Shown here: piece by piece, positions 1 through 11,860 of the stretch
Layout of the letters: each line of letters starts with the position of its first letter
Position numbering within the stretch: the first letter of the stretch is position 1
Assembly (NCBI GenBank): GCA_029204225.1
Contig: CM055112.1
Span: forward strand, 28,423,746-28,487,745
Direction of reading: 5' to 3'
Length of the DNA stretch: 64,000 nt
From: Diphasiastrum complanatum
Taxonomy: Eukaryota > Streptophyta > Lycopodiopsida > Lycopodiales > Lycopodiaceae
The notes under the pieces: model-generated
Databases searched by the model: none
What the model was told of the DNA's origin: nothing
The model's input: the letters and a program-made list of their open reading frames with translations, nothing else
Made by a program: the position numbers and the translations under genes

Positions 1-520
1 ATACCAATACAGAGATAGTTCAAACTGGAAGACACCTGATGGTAAGTGGCAAGGTTTTAGATTTCCAGAACGTTTAGCTTTGTCAGCTCCTCCAGTACAA
101 CATGTTCCCAGTACCAAGATCTTCGTGTGGTAATGAGCAATTAATTACAATACTGATCATTGGTCCTTCAGAGTAATACACCATCTATGCTGCTGCACAA
201 CAACAACAATCCAGACATTGGGCTAGAGTACCACTTGGATGCTTTGGATGTGGAGAGAATCACATGAATTGCTAAATGTCCAAACAAAAAAAAATTTACC
301 CCATTTTGTCGGGAATGTGAATATGGACATTGTTACAAGGATTGTCCAGTAAGACCAAAACCACCACTAGTAACTACTCCATTGAATATGATTACAATTA
401 AGCAGAGGACAACAGTCCAACCTTCTGAACCAAGTGCTCCATTGATGGGTGTTACTAGAGCTCAGAAGCATACAGGGGTATATTCGAATCTCAACTCAGA
501 AAAGAAGAATACAACAATAT
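1..520 (+). pseudogene. Ty3/Gypsy gag relic with zinc-knuckle remnants
   Basis: Broken reading frames here encode a nucleocapsid-like segment: a CFGCGENH stretch at about 238-265, then in a shifted frame a FCRECEYGHCYKDCP stretch at about 304-350, followed by a conserved TPLNMITIKQ linker. The same order of knuckles and linker occurs on the - strand at 6237-6761, so this is the gag C-terminus of the same Gypsy family. Stops and frame changes within 100 bases show it is dead. The window begins inside the element, so its upstream part is not visible. The Gypsy assignment rests on comparison with the better preserved copy at 3.5-8 kb. Confidence 0.7.
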
Positions 521-1179
521 GAGGTAGTGGATTGAAGACTTGCAAGAAGAGGAGGCCTTGGAAGTCGCTAAAGCTTCACCCAAAGATCATTCTTCACTTG
601 TGCCTGTTGGAGAGAGAGGGGAGATGAACGACGAACATGAACGAGACACGAACATAAATATTTCAGAGGCACATTCAAGATAATTTTTGTGAAAATGGAC
701 AACCATTAAAATTCCAGGCTGTACCCCTTTGAATGTTACCTAAAGGTCATCTACCTTGGCCATTTATCTAAGGTATGTTGAATTGAACAAATAAAAGGGC
801 ATCAAATTTTTAGATACATATGAAAGGAGTTTGTTTCTGCATGACAATACCACGAAATTTTCACCCAAAAAAGACGATGAAGACAATTGACAAATGTATT
901 TTTGATGGAATTTCATAATATTGCTTACTTGCATTATGAAGATTCTGTCTTTGGTGACAAATTTGAATGATTTGTGGAATAGCATAACATGTGAGGAATG
1001 TTTTGCAAATTATGTAAATTGTGCTCGTTGATAAAACCATTGGAAAAGTTGAGCTAAATGTTTATTTTTTTAGTTGTGTCCACCATGATTTGTAGCTCAA
1101 TGAAATGTTACTCTTGCTTGCCAAATGTGACTTTTCCATGCCTTGTAATGACCACCTACTTAAGCTCCAATATTCTTCT
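521..1179 (+). other. Degraded internal Gypsy sequence between gag and integrase relics
   Basis: The first 150 bases still read as acidic and basic linker sequence following the gag knuckles, interrupted by stops. Beyond about 690 I see no recognisable protease or reverse transcriptase. The piece between gag and integrase is far too short to hold a full pol, so most of the RT and RNase H region has been lost. Confidence 0.4.
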
Positions 1180-2097
1180 GCAATTATTAACACATGGCAT
1201 GGATGGTATTCTACAAAGATGTGTTTTGCAGCATGAGACCTCACAAATTATTACGTTATCGCATGAAGGTATGAGGGGAGGTTACTTTGCAACAGAATCA
1301 CAGTACGTAAAATTCTTTAATCATGGTGCTAGTGGCCTATGATGTATAAAAATATTAATGAGTTTACCCAAAGGTGTGATGGTTGTCAACAAGATCGAGG
1401 AAAGCAAATTTTGAGCCGTTGCACCCTGTCCTGGCAAGGCTCCATTCGAATAGTGGGGTTTGGAATTTATTTGTGCAATATATTCAGCGACATGTGGGTC
1501 ACAAGCAAGATACATCCTTGTGGCTATTGACTATATGACCAAATAGGTCGAAGCAAGGGCATTAAAGGTAGCTGATACAAGATTGATTGTCAAGTATTTA
1601 TATGAACATTTTATTACACATTTTGGTTGTCCAATTGAGATAGTAAGTGATCAGGGAACACATTTCTTGAAAAATACTATCAAGATCTTGATGGAAGAGT
1701 TTTTAGTAGTTCACCGATTTAGTACTCCCTACTATCCAAGGGGTAGTGGACAGGCCGAGTCATCCAACAAGATTCTCTACAATATCCTGACATATACCGT
1801 GGAAGCCAGTCGTTCGATTGGGAACACAAACTACATGCAACATTATGGGCATTCTGCACGACTTATAAGGCCAGTACCAATAATACATCTTTTCAGTTGG
1901 TCTATGGACAAGACGTCCTGATGCCAATTCCTTATTCCATTGCTAGTATTGCAGTTACAAAAAGACCGAATGATGGCAAGTCTTTAAAACTACGACATGA
2001 AGCCGCCTTGCACAAGTTATGTGAACCGCAATTAGTACAACCTCCTGAAATACTTTTGCTATCATCCTTCATGGATGCTCAGCTTGCGTCACTGTAA
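1180..2097 (+). pseudogene. Ty3/Gypsy integrase relic
   Basis: Consecutive broken frames match a Gypsy integrase. A HEGMRGGYFATESQ segment (about 1262-1305) and a CDGCQQDRGK segment (about 1376-1405) correspond to the N-terminal HHCC zinc-binding region. They are followed by core segments with VSDQGTHF (about 1645, second catalytic Asp) and GSGQAESSNK (about 1745, catalytic Glu), and a YGQDVLMPI segment at 1900-1925. An in-frame TGA after GYFATE... and further frame changes disrupt it. Integrases of this type insert Gypsy cDNA into host DNA. This copy cannot be functional. It belongs with the gag relic at 1-520. Confidence 0.75.
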
Positions 2098-3098
2098 GAT
2101 TCGATGTGAAATTTAGCTTCCTTCGAATAACACAGTCCATAGTCTTTCGTTTTCTGGAGATATTGTAGTACTCTCTTTGCCAACTTCCAATGTAACGATC
2201 TTGGATTCTGATTATATGGCTCAGCCTGTATACTACAAATGCTATATCAAGTCTAGTGTTGTCTGATAGATATAACAATTATCCATTCGAGAGTTTGCGG
2301 ACAATTTGCCTTGCTCAGTATTGTTCCAAGTATCATGGGAGTATGCACACCTTTGCATTCGAGCATGTTGAAGTCTTCAATGATCTTCTGAGTGAACTTT
2401 TGTTGGTGAAGATACAACTTACCACTTTCAAAGTCTCTCACGATCTACAAGCCTAGGTAGATTTTAGCTTCTCCTAGGTCAACGATCTCAAATACTTCAA
2501 AAATGTCTCTTTTGACATCTGAAATTAACTTTTCTCTTCTTGAGAAGATAAGCGTGTCATCAACATAAACAACTAGAATGATTATTTCATTTTGGACATG
2601 TTTGATATAGACATTTGATTCAGCAAATAAAGGTTTGAAGCCTATGGATCGTAGTGCTTCATCCTTCTTTCTATACCATTGTTTCGCTGCCTGTTTGAGA
2701 CCATAAATGCTTTTATTCATGTGACATCCGTATTTTGGATATTATTGGCTTACAAAACCAAGTGGTTGGTCCATGAATAAGTCTTCTTCCAATTCTGCGT
2801 GCAGGAAAGCAGTTTTCTCATCCACAATATGGATTTTCAAATCATGAGCCATTGCATACACGAATAACAAGTGAGTTAATGTCTGTTTGACTACCAGTGA
2901 GAAAGTATCAATGTAGTCAATCCCATACTTCTGTGAAAATCCTTTAGCAACCAACCTTGCTTTGTATATGATGTTTTTCCCATCAAGACCTGTTTTAATC
3001 TTGTAGATCCACTTGCACTTCACTGATTTTCTGCCATCAGTCATAGGTGCAAGTGTCCATACATTGTTCTTGTACATGGATGACACTTTGTCCTCCAT
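2069..3098 (-). pseudogene. Ty1/Copia reverse transcriptase fragment
   Basis: Read on the - strand, 3098-2742 encodes the start of a Copia RT (NNVWTLAP, KCKWIYKIK, KARLVAKGFSQKYGIDY, ELEEDLFMDQPLGF). 2720-2445 continues with SIYGLKQAAKQWY and the catalytic YVDD box, followed by DLGEAKIYLGL. Shorter frames down to 2069 carry LYLHQQKF...HTPM and a LSDNTRLDIAFVV remnant at the RT/RNase H boundary. At least three frame breaks separate these pieces, and no integrase or LTR is seen, so this is a truncated dead fragment between two Gypsy relics. Confidence 0.85.
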
Positions 3099-3119
3099 TG
3101 CCTAAATTTAGCGATCTTT

Positions 3120-3266
3120 ATCCTGTTTTCCTAAGTTTGAATGGTTAGGCTTGTTGAGTTTTTTAAGTTGGCTTTTTAGTAAGTTCATGTCGGATGAATC
3201 TTAGACTTAAGTGTGTCTTGGGAAAACCGCTCAAGTCTCAGCACCCTTTAAGGCGCTTGTGCAACA
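3120..3266 (+). repeat. Diverged LTR fragment of the 920-bp Gypsy LTR family
   Basis: This stretch aligns with the last ~140 bases of the LTRs at 16493-17412 and 20827-21746, including TGAATGGTTA, GACTTAAG, AACCGCTCAAGTC and the terminal GCAACA at 3261-3266. It has many substitutions compared with the two near-identical LTRs, so it is an old, truncated relative of the young gag-protease element downstream. Confidence 0.7.
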
Positions 3267-3526
3267 ATGACCCAAGCGAGAGTTTAGTGGAAAATTAGAT
3301 TCCCTCCCATCCTTTATGTAAAGGGTAAATGTAACCTCAAGTCAAACACTTTTTGAAAGCTTTTATGAAAGTCCAAGCATGCTAAAATATTTGTGTCATG
3401 GCTTAGCTCTTTTTGATGAGCCGGATGGTCTTTGCAAAATTTAAGCCTCTTTAAAAACACCCTACATTTACTATTTTTTCACTCCGTAAAATCACTTTAG
3501 ACATTTTTATGAAAAAAATGGATAAT
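3267..3526. other. Unassigned sequence
   Basis: AT-rich sequence between the LTR fragment and the Gypsy RT/RNase H end. I see no coding or structural signal in it. Confidence 0.4.
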
Positions 3527-6500
3527 CTATGGGGCTTTTTTTTGTGACACATTTTTTTTACATGCAACTTTGGGATGCGAGAAGGTGCACATAAAAAAAT
3601 TTACTCCAAAAGAGCAGTCGGTATCATTGAGCTGTCGGCTTGCAAACCGGATTGGAAAATCCTTTTTGTGTTCACCTGGCTGGGTTAAGACTGCTCCAAT
3701 TGCATACTTCGATGCATCCGTATGCACGTGAAACTCAATGGACCAATTGGGTGGGCGTAAGATTGGTGCTAAAACCAATGCATCCTTAAGCTTTTGGAAA
3801 GCCTTTACGGCCTCCTCATTCCAATGTGGATCCGTTGTGAGTTTGTAGATTGGTCTGGCTAACTCCGCAAAATCAAGAATGAAGATCCTATAATAGTTAG
3901 CATGACCCATGAAAATGTAGACCTCGCGGATCGTCTCCGGTGGTGGTAGATCAATAACGATCCTGATCTATGACAGATCTGTGGCGATCCCGTGTCTTGA
4001 CACTATATGGCCGAGTATCAAGCCATGTGTCACCCAGAATTGACAATTTTATGGATTCAGGGAGATCTGGTAGTCGTCGCATTTTTGTAACACCTTCTCC
4101 AAATTGGATAAGTGTTCTGAATCTGGTCCATGCACGCACAGATCATCCAAGAAAATTTCCAGAAATTTTTGCAAATAATCTTTGAATGCCGCCTGCGTGA
4201 CTTGTTGGAAAGTGCTTGGGACATTGCAAAGTCCGAATGGCATTACTTTATAGGCATAAGTTCCCCATTCCATGGCAGATGTTGTCTTGTGCTAGTCCTG
4301 GGGGGCTATTTTCACCTGGTTGTAGCCACTGAAGCCATCCAGAAAGCTGTAGGCTTCGGCGCCAGCTACCCTGTCGATGACACTTTCCGTAAATGGTAAA
4401 GGAAAATGGTCCTTTTTGGTGACTACATTTAGCGCCTTCAGATTCACACAGATCCGCATTTTGCCATTCTTCTTGGGTACTATAACTATCAACGATACCC
4501 ATTCCGTGTGCTCGATCTCGTAAATGAAATTTGCGTCCATCAGCTTTTGCAACTCCTGCTTGATCAGTTCAGTATAATTCGGGTTGCAGTGGTAGTAACG
4601 GCTCACCTTGGGGACTGCTCCGTCCACCAAGGGTATGGTATGTTGGACTACTGTTGGCAGAATGCCCTTTAGATCACTATAGCTCCAGGCAAAACAGTCT
4701 TTATATTTCACCAACAAGGATCATAGTCTCTTCAACTGCATGGGTGTTAACTGCTCTCCCACATGCACTATCCTTTCTTCTTCTCTTGGCTCTGCAAGAT
4801 TCATTGGCTGTGTTCGCGTAGGTCCCTCGAAGACTTGTTCTGCTGGTGCTTGAATCTGATCAGGTTCTCACTGGGCTTGTGGCATCATGATTACCACGTC
4901 GTCCAAAGTATAATTCTTGAAAGTATCAGGCATCTCGTGAACGGGAGCTCGTCAAGATTCCTCTTTCAACATATTGATCTTACCCCGACTGGTCATTTTT
5001 TGATTTTTTGTCACCTGTGTAGAAGATGACGCTGTATCTGAGTCCAACTGGATTGACTTGAAGGAATCCAACACCTTCTTTTTGCCCTTTTTTGTCATTT
5101 TGGTGGATTTATCCTTGTTGTCTTTCTTCGGGACTGCTGTGACATTCACCTCATGGTTGCGAATATCAATGACTACTGTAGCTATCGCCTCTTCGGGTAG
5201 GTCACTCCATCAGATCACTTGGTTGTAGCGTTGCTTCATCTGATTCTTCTTATTCACAGGTGCCTTGGGTGGATCAATCCTTGAGACTTTCGCCATAGCA
5301 GACTTTTGTGGTGGTTGAGCTGGTACCTTCTTGGTTCCAAAACAATTTGGGTCCATGTGGTGTAGGACCTGTTCATCAGTCAGCTCAACCTCCTTATTAT
5401 AAGTTAGAGCATGTTGCCAAGGGACTAGATCATCGTCCACTAGGTTCTCAATAGGCTCCGCTGACAGCCATGCTACATTTATCATATTCACCCCAAATGT
5501 GATTGGTGTGTCCATAGTGTAACATTTGGGTGAAGATGTACTTGGTTCTGGATCTGATTCATATTGACATGCCTGGCAGTCAATAGTTGCTAATGCATCT
5601 GTCCATCTCATGACATCTATCTCTGAATGATAGTGACATCCCTTGGCTGGCCTTGGGGCAATCAATCGTATGATCTGTCGTGGATGATCCGTCATCAGCC
5701 TTGGGTGCAATAGGTTTCACCACCCATGTGGTTGGATCAACCTTTACAGCCTGCATGCCTGCTATCTTGACGAGAATATCGGCAACCACACCTTTTGTTT
5801 CACACAGGATTGATTTGCTAGCTTGATGGTGAATCTTGCTGGCTTCAAACCTTGTAAACCCCATTTTTCATATAAAGTAGCGGAGATCATATTGACACCC
5901 GATCCTCCATCTACCACTGTCGCCTCGTCCTCGTATCTCTTATGTTTGATTGGCAAAGTGATGTTGTGTTCCTCACTTTCCCATGCTGCTCCAATGTGGA
6001 GGACGTTATTTGTTTCATCATAGCCTGCACAATATATGGGCTTAGGCGCTACTGGCTCCTCATCCGCTTTGGCCCATTCAGCTAGAAGGCTTTTTGCTTG
6101 TGGTGCAATCCCCAGTAGTTCCCCGAGTGGTAAACTAACATGGCTTGACATCAAAAGTGTGAGCCTTTCAGTGCGTGGTTCCTCAGGCTCCACCATGTGA
6201 AAAGGTGGTTCATGTTTTTGCAACCGATCATTATGATCAGTGCGTAGTGGTGAGCCCACTTGCGGTTCCCGTTCGATGCCTACTGGAGGTTTCGTGGGAT
6301 GGTCTCTTTCTTGCTCTTTTTCCTCCGCTTGTGCTTTTTGTACCCAATTTCTGATACTGTCTTCTCTCTTCCCTCACATTTGGATATGATGCTGAAGTTG
6401 AGGGTTGGTCATCAGTGACCGATGGTGGTGGTGAGGGAGTCACTTCCTTTCTCTTCTGTGCTCGCGTAACAACTAACACAGGAGCGTGGAATTGTCGACC

Positions 6501-7970
6501 TTCCGATGGCATCCCCGCTGGAACTGCTGGTTGCTGTATGGTAATGAGGTTGAGAGGTGCATTGGTTTTAGGTTTAAATGGACAATTCTTGTAACAGTGT
6601 CCATAACCGCATTCTCGACAGGAGGTTGTATATTGTCCCTTGTAGGGACATTTTGCTATTCTGTGTTCTTCGCCACATGCGTAGTAGCCATAATTTCTTC
6701 TGCCTTGGTGCTGAGTTTGAGCTACATAGGTCGAAACATATTCATTTATGGTAGGATTCATAAATGGTTCATCTGGTCCGTATCATTGCTGCTGCTCAAG
6801 TTGAGGTGGCATTTGCATCTTTGGTTCTGCTGCTGTCAGATTTACATGGGCCACTTGTTGATTGGTTGGCACTGGTGGAGCAGGTAAGGCCATACACTGT
6901 GGTTGATTAGGTGTGCCGTACCTTGGTGCCGCGTTGGGTGCCCCTTGATGATAAGGATAGGAAGTCTGATAAGGACTTCTCTTCTGTTGAACAATCCGGG
7001 GGTTAAACGGGCAAAATGCCGTATCGTGCGATGTTGCATTGCACAGATAGTAGAATCTATGTGTCAGTCTCAGATTTTGCTTTAGAACTGAACAGTTGTT
7101 CGTTGTATGGTTTTGCGTGTATACTGGACACCATACATTCTTCCGTCGAGGATACTGTAGCTAGTTTGGTTTCGGTTGATGTGGAGTTACTGCTACAGTT
7201 CCTTGTAAGGCTTTCAGTTTTTGGTCAAACTGCGCCGTGCTGTTTGTGTAATTTTGTCATTTGCTCCAGCAGCAGTTCTGAGGATAGAGTGGATGCGTTT
7301 GATGATGATGATGCGATCGAGACAGTAAGAGTGTGGGTGGAAGGATATTCGTCGTCAGATCCCTCATCCTCTTCCCTGATGGCATCTTCCATAGCTTCTT
7401 ACAGAGTAGTGTACTGCTCCCGTCGTTTCAGTTCTCTTCTGATGCTTCGTGGTAATCCGACTAGGAACCACATGATCGGGAGTCAGGGTTGCACTGCACT
7501 CGGATCGTAGATGCCCGTTCAATATAGTCCCGGATCCTTTCTCGTTTTTCCATCTTGACCTTGCTCAGCAGGAGAAATGGTTCTTCCAGGAACCTTCTTG
7601 GTTTAAAGCGCGTAATGAGAGCCGCTTTAATCGCTTCCCAGGTAGATTTCTCTTCCTCTGACAGGCTGAAAAACCAATCCTGAACCACTGCTAGTAAGGA
7701 CATAGGAAATAGCATCAGCTTCTCCGCAGGTGTCCGTTCGCCGTAGATCTGGAGGAATCAGATGAGATCTGATGATTCGTCGTATTTTGGTATTTCCATC
7801 CGTGGTGCTCTTCGGACTGCTTGCAAGGGAGCGACAGGTACGGGTTGGCCCATTGGATCCATTGGTGCTGGTTCCGGTTCTGCCTCTTGTTGCACAGTTG
7901 CTAATCTGGGAAGGTGTGGTGCCTGAATTGCTATCCTTCGTGCTATTGATCGTCCCGATCTCAAATTCAT
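3527..7970 (-). pseudogene. Ty3/Gypsy gag-pro-RT-RNase H body, frameshifted and truncated
   Basis: Order on the - strand: gag start at 7970 (MNLRSGRSIAR), retrotransposon gag domain at 7715-7461 (WEAIKAALITRF, RERIRDYIERA), two zinc knuckles at 6700-6570, and aspartic protease near 5910-5830 with a DGGSGVN active-site variant. RT follows from 4717 (DCFAWSYSDL, VPKKNGKMRICVNL, FLDGFSGYNQVKIAPQD, then YKVMPFGL and a LDD box near 4150), with the start of RNase H at 3910-3527 (EFHVHTDASKYAIGAVLTQ). A CAG-to-TAG type stop at 4292-4294 splits RT in frame, and further frame changes occur between the segments. Integrase and 3' LTR are absent. The tRNA-Asp-type primer site of the related + copy and the DGGSGVN box suggest the Athila/Tat side of Gypsy; this placement is inference. 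Confidence 0.85.
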
Positions 7971-8778
7971 CCGATGGTGGGTTCCAAAGTGATTGGATCT
8001 TGCTTATACAGTAGGATGCAGTCTAGATTTTCAAGGATCTGATCGATCAGATCGGCCGGAAGTGAATTTTAGGTCTTTTACGGTGGTCTTTTCTTGATAA
8101 CTTTTTACTCCTTGCATTGACTGACCTGAGATTTTGACAGTAGCTGGATCTGATGCAGATCTTTCCACTGATCTGGTCTGCGAGGGTTATCTTGTGTGAG
8201 GGTTGGCTGTGCGAGAGTTCTTTAGCTATTTTTGCAGGTAAAAAAACTTGATATCTTTCAGATCTCAGGGAAGTAACCCTTGCAAGGTTCACAGTAGCTG
8301 GATCTGGGTCAGATCTCACTATAGAATTCTCTGCGAGAGTTAACTCTCGCAAGAAGTGAAAATTTCACTGTCTGCGAGGGTTCAAAACCACTTTTTTGAC
8401 TTGATCTTCACCAGATCTTCACACTAACTTGTGCAGGCTTCAGCATTGATGTAAATTACCATTCTGAATCGATTGAGAGGGTTTGCGAGAGTTCTTACTA
8501 GAAGGATTTGCTGGATCTTCACTTTTTAGTGATTTTTTAGCACTTAGATCCAATTTTCTGCTCATTGGAATCAGACTAACTCTTGCAAGCTCTTCTGTGT
8601 CCTGGTCTCACTGAGATGGGACTTCAAAATCCTCTACAAGAGTTCTTGACCAGTGGAACTGAAAATTTTGTTGTCTGCGAGGGTTCACTGGTACTTTTCC
8701 GTCTTTTTTTTCATTGGGAACTCTCGCACAGGAACTTAGATATCAAACTAACTCTCGTAAGCTTCTCTGTCCATCATC
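7912..8778 (-). repeat. Left arm of large inverted repeat: Gypsy leader (- copy)
   Basis: The untranslated leader upstream of the - strand Gypsy gag. Its reverse complement matches 10240-11105 over about 860 bp with scattered differences (for example GGTGCC here and GGTACC there). It is dotted with short GCGAGAGTT/AACTCTCGC words. The arm ends abruptly at about 8778, so the 5' LTR expected for the - copy is missing. Short open frames in the arms are not conserved as proteins in any recognisable way. Confidence 0.85.
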
Positions 8779-8907
8779 AACCAATAGCATTTTCACATGC
8801 CGCCCAATGAAACAACAATATATTTTAAAAGTTTTTATTTTATCTATATTTGAAAAATTCTACATTACATAGAACCCCAATTTCAAGGTTTCAATTGGTC
8901 CACATTA

Positions 8908-9729
8908 TGTTGGGGGTATTCCCAACAAAGTGTAATTAAATAAAATCATCCAATAAAATGTGTTGCGAGGGCATGGCATCCTGCGTGTATAAGCCCATGG
9001 CCCAATGAGCACGCAAATAAAGTTGTAAATAAAATAAACATGACTTGGGCCTTGGAATTAAAATAAAACTAGAGGCCCAATGTCATTTTTAAACTTAAAG
9101 ATCACTTTTTAGAGTTGGGTCCAAATTGAGACTCACATGAATCTTGTGAATTCTAATGTACTTTTTGTGGACCCTTGGATCAAGTTGGGTCCAAGATGAA
9201 TGGATAGGATCATTGTGAATATTAGCCCATAGGATTGAGGGGCAAGGGCCTTCCCCATTTTATAAAAAGACACCATTTGTACACTATTTTTCATGCTTAA
9301 TGAGAAGGAGGAAACTCTACCATTTTTGGAGGAGAAGCATCCTCATTTGTTATTCACTACTTGCTAATGCTCTTTATTGTGTTTTCCGTTGCTTTCTATT
9401 TTCATGTTTATTGTTTGCGATAGTGAATGCTTTTCCATTAGCAAGCATAAGGAGCATTTGAGCTAACCTCCACCCTCACTCTCTATCTCTCTCTCTTTCT
9501 CTCTTCTCTTCTCAACCTCTTCTTTTCTATCCCTTCCCTTCACCCAAATCATGATGAATGTTAGTGTATAAGAGTAGAGTTAAAGGAGAGTAATGTTAGT
9601 GGTGAGTAGAGTTAAGGGAGAAAGTAGGAAACTAGCTAAAAGTAGCATCTATGCATAGTTACCTATCCAGTGATCTAACCCTTGTTGACAGGTGGGAGGG
9701 CTATACTATGAGAGATTTTCAACTCTACA
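8908..9729 (+). repeat. Gypsy LTR (822 bp) of the inverted-repeat family
   Basis: It begins TGTTGGGGGTATTCCCAACA and ends CAACTCTACA directly before a tRNA-Asp-type primer site, giving TG...CA ends. Inside are a TATA-like TTTTATAAAAAG near 9260 and a CT-rich tract at about 9475-9545, which would suit promoter and leader functions. No second LTR is present in the window, so the 5' boundary is chosen from the TG terminus and is less certain than the 3' one. Confidence 0.6.
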
Positions 9730-9730
9730 G

Positions 9731-9748
9731 TGGCGTCGTTGCCAGAGA
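9731..9748 (+). other. Primer-binding site, tRNA-Asp type
   Basis: TGGCGTCGTTGCCAGAGA lies one base after the LTR end. It resembles the tRNA-Asp complementary site known from Athila/Tat-like plant Gypsy elements (TGGCGCCGTTGCCGGGGA), with a few transitions. Confidence 0.7.
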
Positions 9749-9749
9749 T

Positions 9750-11105
9750 AGGTTTCTACTAACTAGTTTAGCTGCATTTTAGCTATTTTCTTGTTTTTTA
9801 GAGTAGTTTAGGTAGATTTTTGGGAGTTTAGAGTTAGTTTTCTATATTCTTTTGTGTTTGGACTGTTCACAGCTAGCGGAGGAGGTGTGAGAGGGTAGAG
9901 GAGGCCTTGAACAGCCTCTAAGGGCTTGAAACCCAAACCAACCCGCCAAAAAACCCAAAAAAATACACCAATCTGCATTTTGGAGAAAAAAAGAGTTTAT
10001 GATCTCATCAAATTTTTATATCTCCAAAATCAGTGAGAATTAACCCTTGCATGACTGGCAGCAGCTCCAAGGTACTTTCGCAGACCTGCATAGAAGCCTA
10101 CGAGAGTTAGTCCCAAGCAGATTGTAAAAATCAGAGAAAAATCATAAAAAATTCAAATAACCCTTGAAACAATCTAAAAAAAATTCAAATATTCATAAGT
10201 ACTCTCACAGAGCCCTCTAAAGTTACATCTCAGTGAGACCAGGACACAGAGAAGCTTACGAGAGTTAGTTTGATATCTAAGTGCCTATACGAGACTTCCC
10301 AGTGAAAAAAAGACGAAAAAGTACCAGTGAACCTTCGTAGACAACAAAATTTTCAGTTCCAGTGGTCAAGAACTCTTGAAAAGGATTCTGAAGTTCCATC
10401 TCAGTGAGACCAGGACACAAAATAGCTTGCGAGAGTTAGTCTGATTTCAATGAGCAGAAAATTGGATTTAAGTGCTAAAAAATCACTAAAAAGTGAGGAT
10501 ACAACAAATCCTTCCAGTAAGAACTCTTGCAGACCCTCTCAATCGATTTAGAATGGTAATTTACATCAGTGCTGAAGCCTGCGAGAGTTAGTGTGAAGAT
10601 CTGGTGAAGATCAAGTCAAAAAAGTGGTTTTGAACCCTCGCAAACAGTGAAATTTTCACTTCTTGTGAGAGTTAACTCTTGCGGAAAATTCTATAGTGAG
10701 ATCTGACCCAGATCCAGCTACTGTGAACCTTGCAAGAGTTACTTCCCAGAGATCTGAAAGATATCAAGTTCTTTTACCTACAAAAACAGCTAAAGAACTC
10801 TCGCACAACCAATCCTCACACAAGATAACCCTCGCAAACTTGATCAGTGGAAAGATCTACATCAGATCCAGCCACTATCAAAATCTCAGGTCAGTCAGTG
10901 CCAGGAGTAAAAAGTTATCAAGAAAAAACCACCGTAAAAGACCTAAAATTCACTTTCGGCCGATCTGATCGATCAGATACTTGAAAATCTAGACTGCATC
11001 CTACTGTATAAGCAAGATCCAATCACTTTGGAACCCACCATCGGATGAATTTGAGATCGGGACGATCAATAGCATGAAGGATAGCAATTCAGGTACCACA
11101 CATAT
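9750..11105 (+). repeat. Gypsy leader (+ copy); right arm of inverted repeat at 10240-11105
   Basis: The leader following the primer site. From 10240 on it is the mirror image of 8778-7912 and stops at about 11105, just before the point where gag would begin in the - strand copy. It is rich in GAGAGTTA / CTCTCGCA words, and several pairs could form small hairpins. No intact coding sequence is present; the 90-codon open frame at 10696-10968 mirrors one in the left arm and lies in leader sequence. Confidence 0.8.
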
Positions 11106-11266
11106 TTTATGTTTTGGTTCATGTTTGATCGGTATCCCTTAGAGTTTGCATCTCATTTTGTATGTAGATGCTGTTTTTTCTACATTGGAAGGATTGTTGG
11201 TTTGCTCCTTATTGTAACCAAAGATCAGCGACATGGATTGGATCTTGAATTATCTGAAATCCTTCA
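11106..11266 (+). repeat. Truncated 3' part of a Copia LTR
   Basis: The segment ends ...AAATCCTTCA immediately before a tRNA-iMet-type primer site at 11269, so it should be the end of the LTR for the Copia-like element that follows. The upstream part is replaced by the Gypsy leader, so only about 160 bases of LTR remain. Confidence 0.45.
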
Positions 11267-11268
11267 GA

Positions 11269-11280
11269 TGGTATCAGAGC
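11269..11280 (+). other. Primer-binding site, tRNA-iMet type
   Basis: TGGTATCAGAGC, the common plant Copia and Gypsy minus-strand primer site complementary to the 3' end of initiator tRNA-Met, lies two bases after the presumed LTR end. Confidence 0.7.
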
Positions 11281-11860
11281 TCTTGTGTTTCATATTATGA
11301 AAGGATCAGCCATATTTAGCAAGGATTTGGAGGAGTTACCAATGCTAGAGCATGCTAGATTGATCTCTACTAAAAAATCAGCATTTTCGCATGTGTAGAA
11401 TTGATCTTTTGTAGGTCAAAACTTAATATACAGTTATATACTTGATCAATTCTGATTTCACACTTGGCTTACTAGAATTAGATGACTTTTGGTGCATTAG
11501 GAAGGTCTCATTGGAGTCTACAAGAAGATATATCAAGTTTTTAGAAATTGCATGTAGAGTTTGAGATATTCAATTTGTTGTGATTTTGTCAAAATCCTAA
11601 TTTTGATTGGATCTCTAGCTTGTGAGGTTACTGAACTTCATTTAGTGTCTTTCAATCTTAGGAAGTGGCAAGAATCATTAGATTGAGGATTGATCATAGG
11701 TTGATCAAAATTTCACTATTTTATGTGTTGATTTTCTAGTTAGAAGTGCTAGAAGAGATTTGAGAGGTTCCATATCTTTGTGATATCTTCTTGAGTTCAT
11801 TTGTTGACATTCAAGAGAGTTCTTTGTGCATTGGAAAAGAGAAGATCAGGTCACTTCAAC

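Noticed and set aside
5823-7510. Several + strand open frames opposite the Gypsy gag-pol
   Set aside because: Antisense shadows of the - strand gag and protease coding sequence.
8047-8352. A 101-codon (-) frame that looks conserved with 10696-10968 (+)
   Set aside because: The similarity follows from the inverted DNA repeat; it lies in Gypsy leader sequence and differences do not favour silent positions.
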